A stretch of 64,000 nt of DNA. Origin: Lachnospiraceae bacterium. GTDB lineage: Bacteria > Bacillota > Clostridia > Lachnospirales > Lachnospiraceae. Shown here one piece after another: positions 55,051 to 63,937 of this stretch; the first letter of the stretch is position 1; the number at the start of each line of letters is the position of its first letter. Location: the NCBI GenBank assembly GCA_017622845.1, contig JAGAQJ010000058.1, forward strand, positions 1 to 64,000, written 5' to 3'. Position numbers and translations under genes: made by a program. Below the pieces are notes generated by a model. That model was not told where the DNA came from, searched no databases, and saw only the letters and a list, made by a program, of their open reading frames with translations.

Positions 55051-56752
55051 ATGATGGAACAGGATGAAGAAAAGATATTGAGCCGTAAGCGGCTTGAAAA
55101 GTGGATAAAGATATTTTTAATATTCTTAGCGTTTATGTGGCTGTGTACAATCATATCAAGAAGCATCTATGTGTCGAAGCTGCCGCAGGTAAAGACAGAG
55201 CTGCCGCTAAAGAGATACATAGAGCACATTGTGGAGGCTGACGGAATTGTGACGGCGGGCGGAGAAGTAGCCGTAAACACACTGTCAGGACTGCGCATTG
55301 AAAAGATTAATGTACAGCAGGGTGATGCGGTTAAGTCAGGAGATGTGCTCTTTACAATTGATACAGAAGATTTGAAAAGTATCATAGCAGCAAAAGAGAC
55401 AGAACTTACCAAACTGCAGCTCCAACTGGCAGATGCGGAATTTAATCAAATATTAGGCGCGCAGAAGAAGGAAATTGCACTTCTGTGGGCACAGGAGGAT
55501 TATGATAATGCAGACAAGGAGACAGCGTTGGCGGTACAGAGAGCGCAGGAGGCGCTCAGTAAGGCACAAGGTGAGCTGCAGAAGCATCTGGGTTTCGGCA
55601 CCGCATACCTCTGATGAAGACAGGGAGAACGCATGGAATCGGTACAACACATGGAAGAAGCAAGGCTATGAATTGCAGGATACAATAGCGGAAAAGGAAA
55701 GAACGATAGCAGAGCTTGCGGAAAAATTAAGCAGTGCGATAAATCATAAAACAGGAGATGCCGTTGAAGACAGCAGTATGGAAAGCAGCAATACAGAGAA
55801 CAACGGTGATGAGGAAAATACTGACACAAATCCGGATATTAGAGAGCAGCTTGAAAAGGAAAAGGAGGAATTAGTACAACTGCAGTCAAAGTTGGCAGAG
55901 CTTGAGAGAAATCCGGTAGCACAGCCGAACTATTCCGCAGAGGAAATGGCGTATGATGCATGGCAGTCGGAAAAAGCTTCCCTTGAGGAGGCAGTACAGT
56001 CAGCAAGGCAGGCGCTTGAGGACGCCAGACTTGCAAGAGAGAATACCCTCAGACAAAAGATGCGCGATATTGCATCTGCCCAAACCTTGAGCAATGCAGA
56101 TTCCGGCATATCAGTATATGAACTTGAAATTGCAGATTTGCAGACTGAACTTGCAAAATTATATGATATTCTACAGAAAAAAGGCAGTATTACAGCAGAA
56201 AATGATGGATTTATTTCAAATATACAGATTGATGTTGGCGGAAGAACGACAGACAGCGCATCAATGCTTTTGGCGGATTTATCGACTGGAGGACAGTTTA
56301 AGTTCAGTATCAGCAAAGAACAGGCGAAGTATATTCATCTGAATGATAGTATTGAATTAAAACTGAACGGAGAGCAAAGTATGGAAGTAACAGCAGACTA
56401 TTTCACGGAAAATAATACCGGCGGATATGATATGATATGCAGACTTCTGGCAGAAACCGGACAGCCGGGAATCAGCGGAAGGATACGTAAGTCCGTGCAG
56501 GGTGAGCAGCATAGCCTGACTGTTCCTGTGGAAGCAGTGTATGAGGAGTCAGGAACGTTCTATATCTACATATTAAATGAAAAAGCAGGAATCCTTGGAA
56601 ATGAGTACTATGCGGAAAAGATAAAGGTGCAGATAGCAGACAGAAACGACAAATATGCGGCGGTAAGTGAAGGAACCATCAGTGAAGATACACAGGTAAT
56701 TATTTTTTCATCAGAGGAATTAAAGCAAGGTGCAAATATTAAAATTGAATAA
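55051..56752 (+). pseudogene. HlyD-like membrane fusion protein, frameshifted
   Basis: The first frame (55051-55614) gives a membrane anchor (about residues 20-42), the biotinyl/lipoyl-like start of an HlyD adaptor (VEADGIVTAGGEVAVNTLSG, VQQGDAVKSGDVLF) and a coiled coil. It then runs out at a TGA. The second frame (open from 55475, meaningful from about 55600) continues with long coiled coil (RENAWNRYNTWKKQGYEL onward), a returning lipoyl half and a beta-barrel domain to 56752. One extra base near GGGTTT (55591-55596) explains the break; repair would give about 566 residues. HlyD proteins bridge ABC or other exporters to outside, so its place behind an importer is odd. Sequencing error, true pseudogene or recoding are all possible. 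Confidence 0.75.
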
Positions 56753-56757
56753 AAAAA

Positions 56758-56786
56758 TTGCCATTTTCAGACAAAAACATTATACT
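56758..56786 (+). promoter_or_regulatory. Sigma-A promoter for the DUF3737 gene
   Basis: TTGCCA (56758-56763) and TATACT (56781-56786) are separated by exactly 17 bases, 56 bases before the start. Confidence 0.65.
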
Positions 56787-56842
56787 GGTAATCGTAATAT
56801 GATAATACAGTAAGAACAGTTCGGTAATGGAGATGAAAGCAA

Positions 56843-57676
56843 ATGAAAATAATAGAGAAACAAACCTTTGATGAGGAACGCGCCCTCTATGGCAGCAAAG
56901 AAGTAATTTTAAATGATTGCTCCTTTGACGGTCCGGCGGATGGTGAGAGCGCTGTAAAAGAAGCATCAGATATTCAGGCAAACAGATGTTTCTTTAACTT
57001 GCGTTACCCGTTTTGGCATGTACATGGACTTGGCATTCAGGATTCTGAGATGACCGGGCAGTGCCGTGCTGCACTTTGGTATTCGGATAACATCAAAATA
57101 ACAGGGACAAAGCTGCATGGCATCAAGGCGCTTAGGGAGTGCAGCAACGTCGTGATTCAGAATTGCGATATCGCATCGCCGGAGTTTGGCTGGTCTGTCA
57201 ATAATATAAAAATGGACGATTCGACAGCCGTTAGCGAATATTTTATGATGCGTTCCGAGAACCTTATGTTTCAGAATGTCACCTTCAAGGGAAAGTACTC
57301 GTTTCAGTATATCAAAAATGCATTATTTGAAAACTGCAATTTCGACACCAAAGATGCTTTCTGGCATGGTAAAGATGTCACTGTGAGAAACAGTATCGTT
57401 AAGGGAGAATACCTTGCATGGTACTCAGACGGGCTTACGTTGGAAAATTGCAAGATTATCGGTACACAGCCATTATGCTACTGCAAAAATCTGAGACTAA
57501 TCAACTGTGAAATGATTGACACCGATCTTTGCTTTGAAAAATCAGAAGTCGAGGCAAATATCACAACGCCTGTGGTGAGTATCAAGAATCCGCTGTCCGG
57601 TACAATCACAGTTCCCTCAGTCGGGGAAATTATCATGGATGATGCAAATGCAAAGGGTGAGATTAAATTCAGGTAA
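56843..57676 (+). CDS. DUF3737 beta-helix protein
   Basis: A 277-residue soluble protein of repeating short strands (NCSFDGPADGESA, CFFNLRYPFWHVHG, FENCNFDTKDAFWHG, WYSDGLTLENCKI) forming a pentapeptide/beta-helix-like fold. The composition and motifs match DUF3737, common in Firmicutes and of unknown function. GGAGATG precedes the ATG. It has its own promoter and terminator and is probably monocistronic. Confidence 0.85.
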   Translation: MKIIEKQTFDEERALYGSKEVILNDCSFDGPADGESAVKEASDIQANRCFFNLRYPFWHVHGLGIQDSEMTGQCRAALWYSDNIKITGTKLHGIKALRECSNVVIQNCDIASPEFGWSVNNIKMDDSTAVSEYFMMRSENLMFQNVTFKGKYSFQYIKNALFENCNFDTKDAFWHGKDVTVRNSIVKGEYLAWYSDGLTLENCKIIGTQPLCYCKNLRLINCEMIDTDLCFEKSEVEANITTPVVSIKNPLSGTITVPSVGEIIMDDANAKGEIKFR

Positions 57677-57699
57677 TCATGTCCATAGCAATAAATGTT

Positions 57700-57737
57700 A
57701 AAAGGTATTGTCTGCGTTTTCAGCCAATACCTTTTGG
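57700..57737 (+). terminator. Terminator after the DUF3737 gene
   Basis: A perfect 11-bp stem (57700-57710 with 57725-57735) with a T4 end; it may also serve the convergent acyltransferase gene. Confidence 0.75.
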
Positions 57738-57784
57738 CGATATGCTTCTCATATCATAGATTTTAAGGTTTGAATTGAGGATTG

Positions 57785-58811
57785 TCATGACTTCGGTTTT
57801 GGCAGTCTTACCTGAATATATGTGATAATCCTTTTTTCAAAAGGGACCAATGTTTTATGGGCTAATAACAGCAGGAGAAACGTATATATATAAGTTGCTA
57901 ATGGTGTCGGAAACGTGACACTTAATCCCAAAATGCTTGCAGTAACCGGAACGAATGTTTTGATTAAAAACTCGCTACCGCATAAATACAAGGTTTCCCT
58001 TCCGAGAGTATTAAACAACTTAACATTTTGGCAAATATATGAAACAATAAACACAACCAAAATGACGATGCATGGCTTTATGACAGGGAGGTAGAAATCC
58101 AAGAAAGGTATACTTGACAAATTATGTAACAAATCATTTCCAAAGAATAATGCTATTGTGTAAAAGATACTATACCCCCCCGAGTATAAGCACGCTGCGT
58201 GAAAAGAATCCTTTATGGGAAAGCAGAAGGTCTATTTTTTCAAATAGCAAATATCCCAGTGCATAATAAATCAGATAATACATGGCACTATCTACATTAA
58301 ATATCCCCATTGGATCACCATTAAAATAAGTTTCAGCAATTGTGTAGAAAAATAAACTGACACCTAAAATCAATATTTTATATTTCATTTTTTTAATTAA
58401 TGTAAACACTATGCTTACAACAAACAAGCAGGTTAAAAACCACAGACTGCCTGCGAAAAATTGAAGTCTTATTGCACCTTGGACTGCTGAGAGCAGATAC
58501 TCCTTTACAGTATCCTGTGCTGCATTGGTATTGATGGTATGGACAATGATAACTGCGATTGCAAATACGACATATGGAATGAAAATATTTTTAATCTTTT
58601 TATATAAGCTTACAAGAATGCCATCTTGATTCAAGGCTTCTGTACAACCTGATATAAAAAAGAATAATGGTACGTGAAAAGCAAACACAAAATAATGCCC
58701 CCACCCTGCCGCATCTGCAAAATGACCCAGATAAATTGCAAATATGCCAAAAAATTTTGCAACATCAAGCCATTGTACCCTTTTTACTGAATTTGATGAT
58801 TTTTCCATCAT
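57785..58811 (-). pseudogene. Acyltransferase-3 family membrane protein, interrupted at a G7 tract
   Basis: Reading from 58811 gives 213 residues of an acyltransferase-3 / OatA-like membrane enzyme: VQWLDVAKFFGIFAIYLGHF, then FAFHVPLFFFISG with the conserved His, and several spans. It ends at TAG just after a run of seven G on the coding strand (58175-58181). Removing one G joins it in frame to the open frame ending at 57785 (SSIPFLDFYLP... onward), giving about 341 residues, the normal family length. These enzymes acetylate surface glycans or exopolysaccharide. AGAGGAGG precedes the start. The tract suggests slipped-strand phase variation, currently off; an assembly error is the alternative. 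Confidence 0.8.
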
Positions 58812-58937
58812 TTTAAAGTATACCTCCTCTAAAAAGTTTAAAATTATGTATGAGCAAACGTAAGATTGAACAGTTACGAAGTCTGCTATGAGTAGTATAC
58901 ATCAATACAATATGGTTTACAATTATAAAATCCGTTA

Positions 58938-58966
58938 TTGACATTTTAGCAAAGTATGATTATACT
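58938..58966 (+). promoter_or_regulatory. Strong sigma-A promoter for the rtcB leader
   Basis: A perfect TTGACA (58938-58943), a 17-base spacer and TATACT (58961-58966). It lies 68 bases before the small leader ORF. Confidence 0.8.
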
Positions 58967-59033
58967 ATTAGCAAAACAAAGAGCACGAACTTTGTATGGC
59001 AGCGGGAAACCACGATTCGATAAGGAGGACAAC

Positions 59034-59108
59034 ATGCAGTACAGTATCAGAATGAACTTAAATTTAATAACTGATAAACAAGGTGTATTTGTCCCCGGAA
59101 ATCGTTAA
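59034..59108 (+). CDS. 24-residue leader peptide upstream of rtcB
   Basis: ATG at 59034 is preceded by AAGGAGG (59021-59028 region) at good spacing and reads 24 codons to TAA at 59106-59108; the peptide begins MQYSIRMNLNLI and ends VFVPGNR. It has its own promoter and a terminator 35 bases after the stop. The last seven codons (59080-59101) can pair with 59133-59152, which is also the left arm of that terminator. This arrangement is typical of ribosome-controlled attenuation. It could alternatively be a free-standing small protein. Confidence 0.65.
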   Translation: MQYSIRMNLNLITDKQGVFVPGNR

Positions 59109-59152
59109 GGGTATCTTATATATTTATTATATTTTCCGGATAAAAACACCTT
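59080..59152 (+). promoter_or_regulatory. Candidate antiterminator hairpin
   Basis: 59080-59101 (start AAGGTGTATTTG) pairs with 59133-59152 through 7 base pairs, one mismatch, 7 more pairs including a G-T, then 5 pairs beyond a 2-base bulge. The right arm overlaps the terminator stem by about nine bases, so the two structures exclude each other. Confidence 0.6.
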
Positions 59153-59168
59153 ATGTTGAGGTGTTTTT
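59143..59168 (+). terminator. Terminator between the leader ORF and rtcB
   Basis: A 9-bp stem (59143-59151 with 59159-59167) with a 7-base loop and T7 run lies 145 bases before rtcB. No second promoter was identified between it and rtcB, so it probably acts as an attenuator. Confidence 0.8.
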
Positions 59169-59312
59169 TTGTTGTAAAAATATTCACTCATGAACAAGAT
59201 GTTTGCTTAATCCGGCATTATATGAATGAGAATGGATATGCATCATGAAATGGCTGTTGCGGCAAAAAAACATTTTCAAAAGAATGCTTTAATAGTAAAA
59301 GGAAGGATTTTT

Positions 59313-60440
59313 ATGCTTACAATATACGGAAAATATACAAACGCAGTTGTTTATACGATTGACAATGAGCAGTATGCCATTGATGATTATGCACGCAGCC
59401 AGCTCCAGATGATTTGCAATCACCCAAGTGCGGAAGGAAGTAAGATACGTGTTATGCCGGATGTTCACCCCGGAAAGGTTGGTACGATTGGTCTGACGAT
59501 GACAGTCGGAAGCTCGCTGATGCCCAATCTGGTTGGAGTAGATATTGGCTGCGGCATGACACTTGCAAAAATTAAATCCAAAAATATTGAGTGCCAGAAG
59601 CTTGACACGGTGATTCGTGAACATGTGCCTGTCGGCGGAAAAGTCAGAAAGACGGCGCATAAGCTCAGCGATGCGGCAGAGCTTCACCAGTTACGGTGCT
59701 ATAAAGCAATTGATACAGCAAAAGCAGAGTTAAGCATCGGAACGCTTGGCGGAGGAAATCATTTTATTGAGGTTGACAAGGACGAGGAAGGACTCTATCT
59801 CGTCATTCATTCCGGCAGCAGGCATCTTGGAATCGAGGTTACAGAGTATTATCTGAAAGAGGGACAGAAAATGTCCCAGATGAAAAAGCAGGGATATGCT
59901 TCGTATGATTTGACCTGTCTGGAGGGAACTCTGTTAGAGGATTATTTACATGACTTAAGCATCGTACAGGAGTTTGCAAGGCTGAACAGGGAAGCCATGA
60001 TTGACGAAATTGTTCGCGGTATGAAATGGCGGATTGCGGACAGCTATACCTGCATACATAACTATATCGACTTTTCTCAGACAGTACCCATTTTAAGAAA
60101 GGGCGCAATCAGTGCCAGGGAAGGGGAAAAGGTTATCATTCCCATCAATATGCGTGACGGCATTATTCTGGGCACAGGACTTGGAAATGATGACTGGAAT
60201 TGTTCCGCGCCTCACGGTTCAGGACGTATTTACAGGCGCTCCGAAGTAAAAGAACATCATACGGTTTCTGAATTTAAAAAGGAAATGAAAGGTATTTATT
60301 CCGTCTGCATTAATCAGGATACGCTGGACGAATCACCGTTTGCCTACAGGAGACTTGAGGATATCGCCGATGCTGTCAGGGAAACAGTAGCGGTGGAGCG
60401 CATTATAAAGCCTGTCTATAACTTCAAGGCAGGTGGGTGA
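59313..60440 (+). CDS. rtcB: RNA-splicing ligase RtcB
   Basis: A 375-residue RNA ligase joining 2',3'-cyclic phosphate and 5'-OH ends using GTP and Mn2+. LVGVDIGCGM holds the metal-binding Asp and Cys, GTLGGGNHFIEV and HSGSRHLG provide His ligands, and CSAPHGSGR contains the guanylylated His. GGAAGG at 59301-59306 supports the ATG at 59313; a longer reading from 59226 is rejected. In bacteria RtcB repairs toxin-cleaved tRNA or rRNA. No archease or RtcA gene adjoins it. Confidence 0.94.
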   Translation: MLTIYGKYTNAVVYTIDNEQYAIDDYARSQLQMICNHPSAEGSKIRVMPDVHPGKVGTIGLTMTVGSSLMPNLVGVDIGCGMTLAKIKSKNIECQKLDTVIREHVPVGGKVRKTAHKLSDAAELHQLRCYKAIDTAKAELSIGTLGGGNHFIEVDKDEEGLYLVIHSGSRHLGIEVTEYYLKEGQKMSQMKKQGYASYDLTCLEGTLLEDYLHDLSIVQEFARLNREAMIDEIVRGMKWRIADSYTCIHNYIDFSQTVPILRKGAISAREGEKVIIPINMRDGIILGTGLGNDDWNCSAPHGSGRIYRRSEVKEHHTVSEFKKEMKGIYSVCINQDTLDESPFAYRRLEDIADAVRETVAVERIIKPVYNFKAGG

Positions 60441-60475
60441 GGCAGTTTATCCCGGATTTTAATCAGGACTGCCTC
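60441..60475 (+). terminator. Hairpin terminator of rtcB, partly built from a repeat remnant
   Basis: GAGGCAGT (60439-60446) pairs with ACTGCCTC (60468-60475), and the enclosed sequence folds further. The 3' arm belongs to the truncated repeat at 60457-60542. Only a weak T-rich tail follows. Confidence 0.55.
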
Positions 60476-60542
60476 CCTTCTGTGTACTGACAACTGTTCC
60501 GTTTTCGTCCGGATAAGAATGTATAAAAGGCTGAACTGTTAC
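60457..60542 (-). repeat. Truncated, shorter relative of the MITE
   Basis: Read on the minus strand this starts GTAACAGTTCAGCCTT (60542-60527), matching the left 43 bases of the MITE (53724-53767). It then jumps directly to the MITE's right portion (54013-54056, one mismatch over about 44 bases). The 246-base interior and the right terminal repeat are missing. Confidence 0.75.
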
Positions 60543-60634
60543 GCAGGCGGAACAAAGTAATAGACATCTGTTTTCGGATAAGGTAAAATAAATAAAAAAG
60601 GGCACAGCTTTGTTTAGGAATGGAGGCAGATGAT

Positions 60635-61255
60635 ATGATAATAACAATCAGCCGCAAAACAGGAAGCGGCGGACATACCATAGGAAAGCTTTTGGCGGAG
60701 AAGCTCGGATATGACTTTTATGATAAAGAAATCGTGGCGGCGGCAGCAAAGGAAATGGGAATTGACGAGAAGCTCATAATGGAAAACGGCGAAAATATGT
60801 CTGAGCAGGATTACATCGATATGAAAAGCGGATTCATACCTTATTTTAAAAAGGCGGAAGTGCCCTATGAGGAAATCAGGGAAGCACAGGATAAAGTAAT
60901 CCACAGCATCGCCGAACAAGGCAACTGCGTTATTGTGGGACGCGGTGCAGATGATATCTTAAGAGAACGGGATGATGTTTTCAGCATATTTATCCATGCA
61001 GGTATGGAGTATCGCATAGAAAGAGTCCGGCGTCATGAAGGAAAAACCAGTCAGGAGGAACGGATTCGGAAAGAGCTGGAACGAAAGGACCGCTCAAGAG
61101 CAATGTATTACAGATATTTCACGCAGAAGGAATGGGGTAAGGCAGAAAATTATTTCCTTTGCCTTGATGCAGGCATTTTTACAAAGACACAATGTACCGA
61201 CCTGATTATACAGGCAGTTGGGATGAAGAAACGCTGCTGTTCAGACAAGACGTAG
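60635..61255 (+). CDS. Cytidylate kinase-like family protein
   Basis: A 206-residue P-loop kinase of the cytidylate-kinase-like family. ITISRKTGSGGHTIGKLLAE is the nucleotide-binding opening with the variant loop of this family, and VIVGRGADDIL and RVRRHEGKTSQEE follow. The start at 60635 has TGGAGG upstream. Members are widespread in Firmicutes, but the substrate is unproven; housekeeping Cmk is usually elsewhere. It may be co-transcribed with nothing: leuS follows after 176 bases. Confidence 0.85.
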   Translation: MIITISRKTGSGGHTIGKLLAEKLGYDFYDKEIVAAAAKEMGIDEKLIMENGENMSEQDYIDMKSGFIPYFKKAEVPYEEIREAQDKVIHSIAEQGNCVIVGRGADDILRERDDVFSIFIHAGMEYRIERVRRHEGKTSQEERIRKELERKDRSRAMYYRYFTQKEWGKAENYFLCLDAGIFTKTQCTDLIIQAVGMKKRCCSDKT

Positions 61256-61275
61256 CATTTACTGCTGATTATGAC

Positions 61276-61347
61276 TTTGCAAGCCGCGTGAGAAAACATA
61301 TGATAAGCAATAAAGTAAGTAATAGTAAAGTAATAAAAGGCTTGCAA
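61276..61347. repeat. Inverted repeat upstream of leuS
   Basis: TTGCAAGCC (61277-61285) and GGCTTGCAA (61339-61347) are perfect inverted arms around an A+T-rich loop with repeated AGTAA units. Function unknown. It is not a T-box. Confidence 0.55.
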
Positions 61348-61431
61348 TATAAATATGATTGCGCTAAAATATTCCAATAAAAATGAATTAAATGAATGGA
61401 AAATATATGAGGTGGAAAAGGAGTAAGAGAA

Positions 61432-63846
61432 ATGAACAAAGAATATTCTCCAAAGGACATTGAGAAAAAATGGCAGGACATCTGGGACAAGGAGGAAGCT
61501 TTTAAAGTAGGCGTCGACAAGTCAAAGCCAAAGTATTATGCATTAGTTGAGTTTCCTTATCCTTCCGGACAGGGACTCCATGTAGGTCATCCAAGACCAT
61601 ACACCGCTATGGATATTGTATCAAGAAAGCGCAGAATGCAGGGGTATAACGTACTTTTCCCGATGGGCTGGGATGCATTCGGACTTCCGACAGAGAATTA
61701 TGCCATCAAGAATAAAATTCATCCTAAGATTGTCACAAAGAACAATGTGGCTCATTTCAAAGAGCAGCTCAAGTCACTTGGATACTCCTTTGACTGGTCG
61801 AGAGAGATTAACACGACAGATGAAAATTATTATAAATGGACCCAGTGGATTTTTTTACAGCTGTTTAAGAAGGGACTTGCTTATAAGACCGAGATGCCGA
61901 TTAACTTCTGTACCTCATGCAAAGTAGGACTTGCAAATGAGGAAGTTGTAAACGGCGTCTGTGAACGCTGCGGTTCTGAGGTTATCAGAAAGATGCAGTC
62001 TCAGTGGATGCTTAAAATTACGGAATATGCGGACAAGCTCATTGACGGACTGGATGAGGTAGATTATATCGAGAAGGTTAAAGTATCACAGAAGAATTGG
62101 ATTGGCCGCTCTGAAGGTGCAGAAGTGAATTTTAAGCTGAAGGATAAGGACGAGACACTTACGATTTATACAACAAGACCGGATACGCTGTTTGGTGCGA
62201 CATATATGGTTATCTCTCCGGAGCACCCTTTAATTGAAAAGTATAAAGCAGATATTGAGAATTATGATGAGATTGTTGCTTACCGTGAGCAGGCTTCCAA
62301 GAAATCAGACTTTGAGCGTACAGAGCTTGCAAAGGATAAGACTGGTGCATGCCTGAAAGGTATCATGGCAGTCAATCCGGTCAATAACAAGGAAATCCCT
62401 GTATGGGTATCTGATTATGTATTGATGTCATATGGTACGGGTGCGATTATGGCAGTTCCGGCACACGACACAAGAGACTGGGACTTTGCAAAGAAGTTTG
62501 GACTTCCGATTATTGAGGTTGTTGCAGGCGGAGACGTTCAGAATGAGGCGTTTACAGATGTTGCCACAGGAAAATTGTGCAATTCGGACTTCTTAAACGG
62601 AATGGAAGTAAAGGATGCAAAGGCAGCAATCATTCAGTGGTTAGAGGAGAAGAACATCGGACACAAGAAAGTAAACTATAAGCTCCGTGACTGGGTATTT
62701 TCACGCCAGCGTTATTGGGGGGAGCCGATTCCTATTGTGAAGTGTCCTTGCTGCGGATATGTTCCGCTAGATGAAAGCGAGCTTCCGTTAAAGCTTCCTG
62801 AAGTAGAAAGCTATATGCCTACAGATACAGGAGAATCACCGCTTGCTGCAATGCGCGACTGGGTTGAGACGACATGCCCGAAGTGCGGCGGCAAGGCAGA
62901 GCGTGAGACGGACACAATGCCGCAGTGGGCAGGCTCGTCATGGTATTTCTTAAGATACATTGACCCTGACAATCAGGAAATGTTTGCAGGCAAAGAGGCG
63001 CTGGAGTACTGGATGCCGGTAGACTGGTATAACGGCGGTATGGAGCATACAACCCTGCATCTGCTTTACTCAAGATTCTGGCATAAGTTCCTGTATGACC
63101 AGAATTTAGTGCCTTGCAGTGAACCATACATGAAACGTACCTCACATGGTATGATTCTTGGTGAGAACGGCGAGAAGATGTCAAAATCAAGAGGAAATGT
63201 AGTCAATCCCGATGATGTAGTCAATGAGTTTGGCGCGGATACACTTAGAACCTACGAAATGTTCATTGGCGCATTTGACTTAAGCGCTGCATGGAGCATG
63301 GAGGGTGTTAAGGGCTGCAGACGTTTCCTTGAGAGAGTATGGAAGCTTCAGGATATGCTTGTTGAAGGTGATGAATATCGTCCGGAGATGGAAACCAGGA
63401 TACATCAGACAATCAAGAAGGTTTCCAATGACTTCGAGGGATTGAAGTTCAATACAGCAATTGCGGCAATGATGGCGCTTGTAAATGATTTCTATAAGGC
63501 AAACAGCATTACAAAGGGCGAGTATGCAACCTTGCTGCTCCTGCTCAATCCGGTAGCGCCTCATATGACAGAGGAGCTTTGGGAGATGTACTTTGGAAAC
63601 GGAAGGGCTTATCAGCAGAAATGGCCGGAGTATGATGAGGCGAAGACGGTTGAATCTACAGTAGAAATCGCAGTGCAGATTAACGGCAAGGTAAAGGCTA
63701 CCCTAAAGGTAGAACTTGACGAAGAGGAGTCCTCTGTAAAGGAGAAAGCACATGCAATTCCTGCTATTGCAGAACTGATGGCAGGCAAGAATGTAGTCAA
63801 GGAAATTTACGTAAAAGGAAGAATCCTGAATATCGTAGTAAAATAA
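61432..63846 (+). CDS. leuS: Leucyl-tRNA synthetase
   Basis: An 804-residue class Ia synthetase that charges tRNA-Leu. The HIGH motif is HVGHPRPYT (about 50) and KMSKS is intact (about 582). The CP1 editing domain carries [14 protein letters not shown] and [16 protein letters not shown]. Zinc-like Cys pairs appear in [12 protein letters not shown]...CERCG and in the CPCCG and CPKCGG knuckles. AAGGAG precedes the ATG. Length is normal. Confidence 0.97.
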   Translation: MNKEYSPKDIEKKWQDIWDKEEAFKVGVDKSKPKYYALVEFPYPSGQGLHVGHPRPYTAMDIVSRKRRMQGYNVLFPMGWDAFGLPTENYAIKNKIHPKIVTKNNVAHFKEQLKSLGYSFDWSREINTTDENYYKWTQWIFLQLFKKGLAYKTEMPINFCTSCKVGLANEEVVNGVCERCGSEVIRKMQSQWMLKITEYADKLIDGLDEVDYIEKVKVSQKNWIGRSEGAEVNFKLKDKDETLTIYTTRPDTLFGATYMVISPEHPLIEKYKADIENYDEIVAYREQASKKSDFERTELAKDKTGACLKGIMAVNPVNNKEIPVWVSDYVLMSYGTGAIMAVPAHDTRDWDFAKKFGLPIIEVVAGGDVQNEAFTDVATGKLCNSDFLNGMEVKDAKAAIIQWLEEKNIGHKKVNYKLRDWVFSRQRYWGEPIPIVKCPCCGYVPLDESELPLKLPEVESYMPTDTGESPLAAMRDWVETTCPKCGGKAERETDTMPQWAGSSWYFLRYIDPDNQEMFAGKEALEYWMPVDWYNGGMEHTTLHLLYSRFWHKFLYDQNLVPCSEPYMKRTSHGMILGENGEKMSKSRGNVVNPDDVVNEFGADTLRTYEMFIGAFDLSAAWSMEGVKGCRRFLERVWKLQDMLVEGDEYRPEMETRIHQTIKKVSNDFEGLKFNTAIAAMMALVNDFYKANSITKGEYATLLLLLNPVAPHMTEELWEMYFGNGRAYQQKWPEYDEAKTVESTVEIAVQINGKVKATLKVELDEEESSVKEKAHAIPAIAELMAGKNVVKEIYVKGRILNIVVK

Positions 63847-63857
63847 GTATCACAGGG

Positions 63858-63906
63858 AAAGTGTGTATGAACAGCAGCAGGCATATGATTCATACACACT
63901 TTATAA
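63858..63906 (+). terminator. Rho-independent terminator of leuS
   Basis: A 14-bp stem (63858-63871 with 63889-63902) with a 17-base loop follows the stop by 12 bases. The T tail is short (TTTATAATT). Confidence 0.75.
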
Positions 63907-63937
63907 TTAACCTGAATAAAAGATTGGAATGTGAGCA

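Noticed and set aside
55475-55595. Independent start for the second half of the HlyD-like gene
   Set aside because: The first ~40 codons are Arg-rich nonsense overlapping real coding sequence in the other frame; the frame becomes meaningful only after the break point.
61256-61431. T-box riboswitch before leuS
   Set aside because: The conserved T-box sequence and antiterminator bulge are absent.
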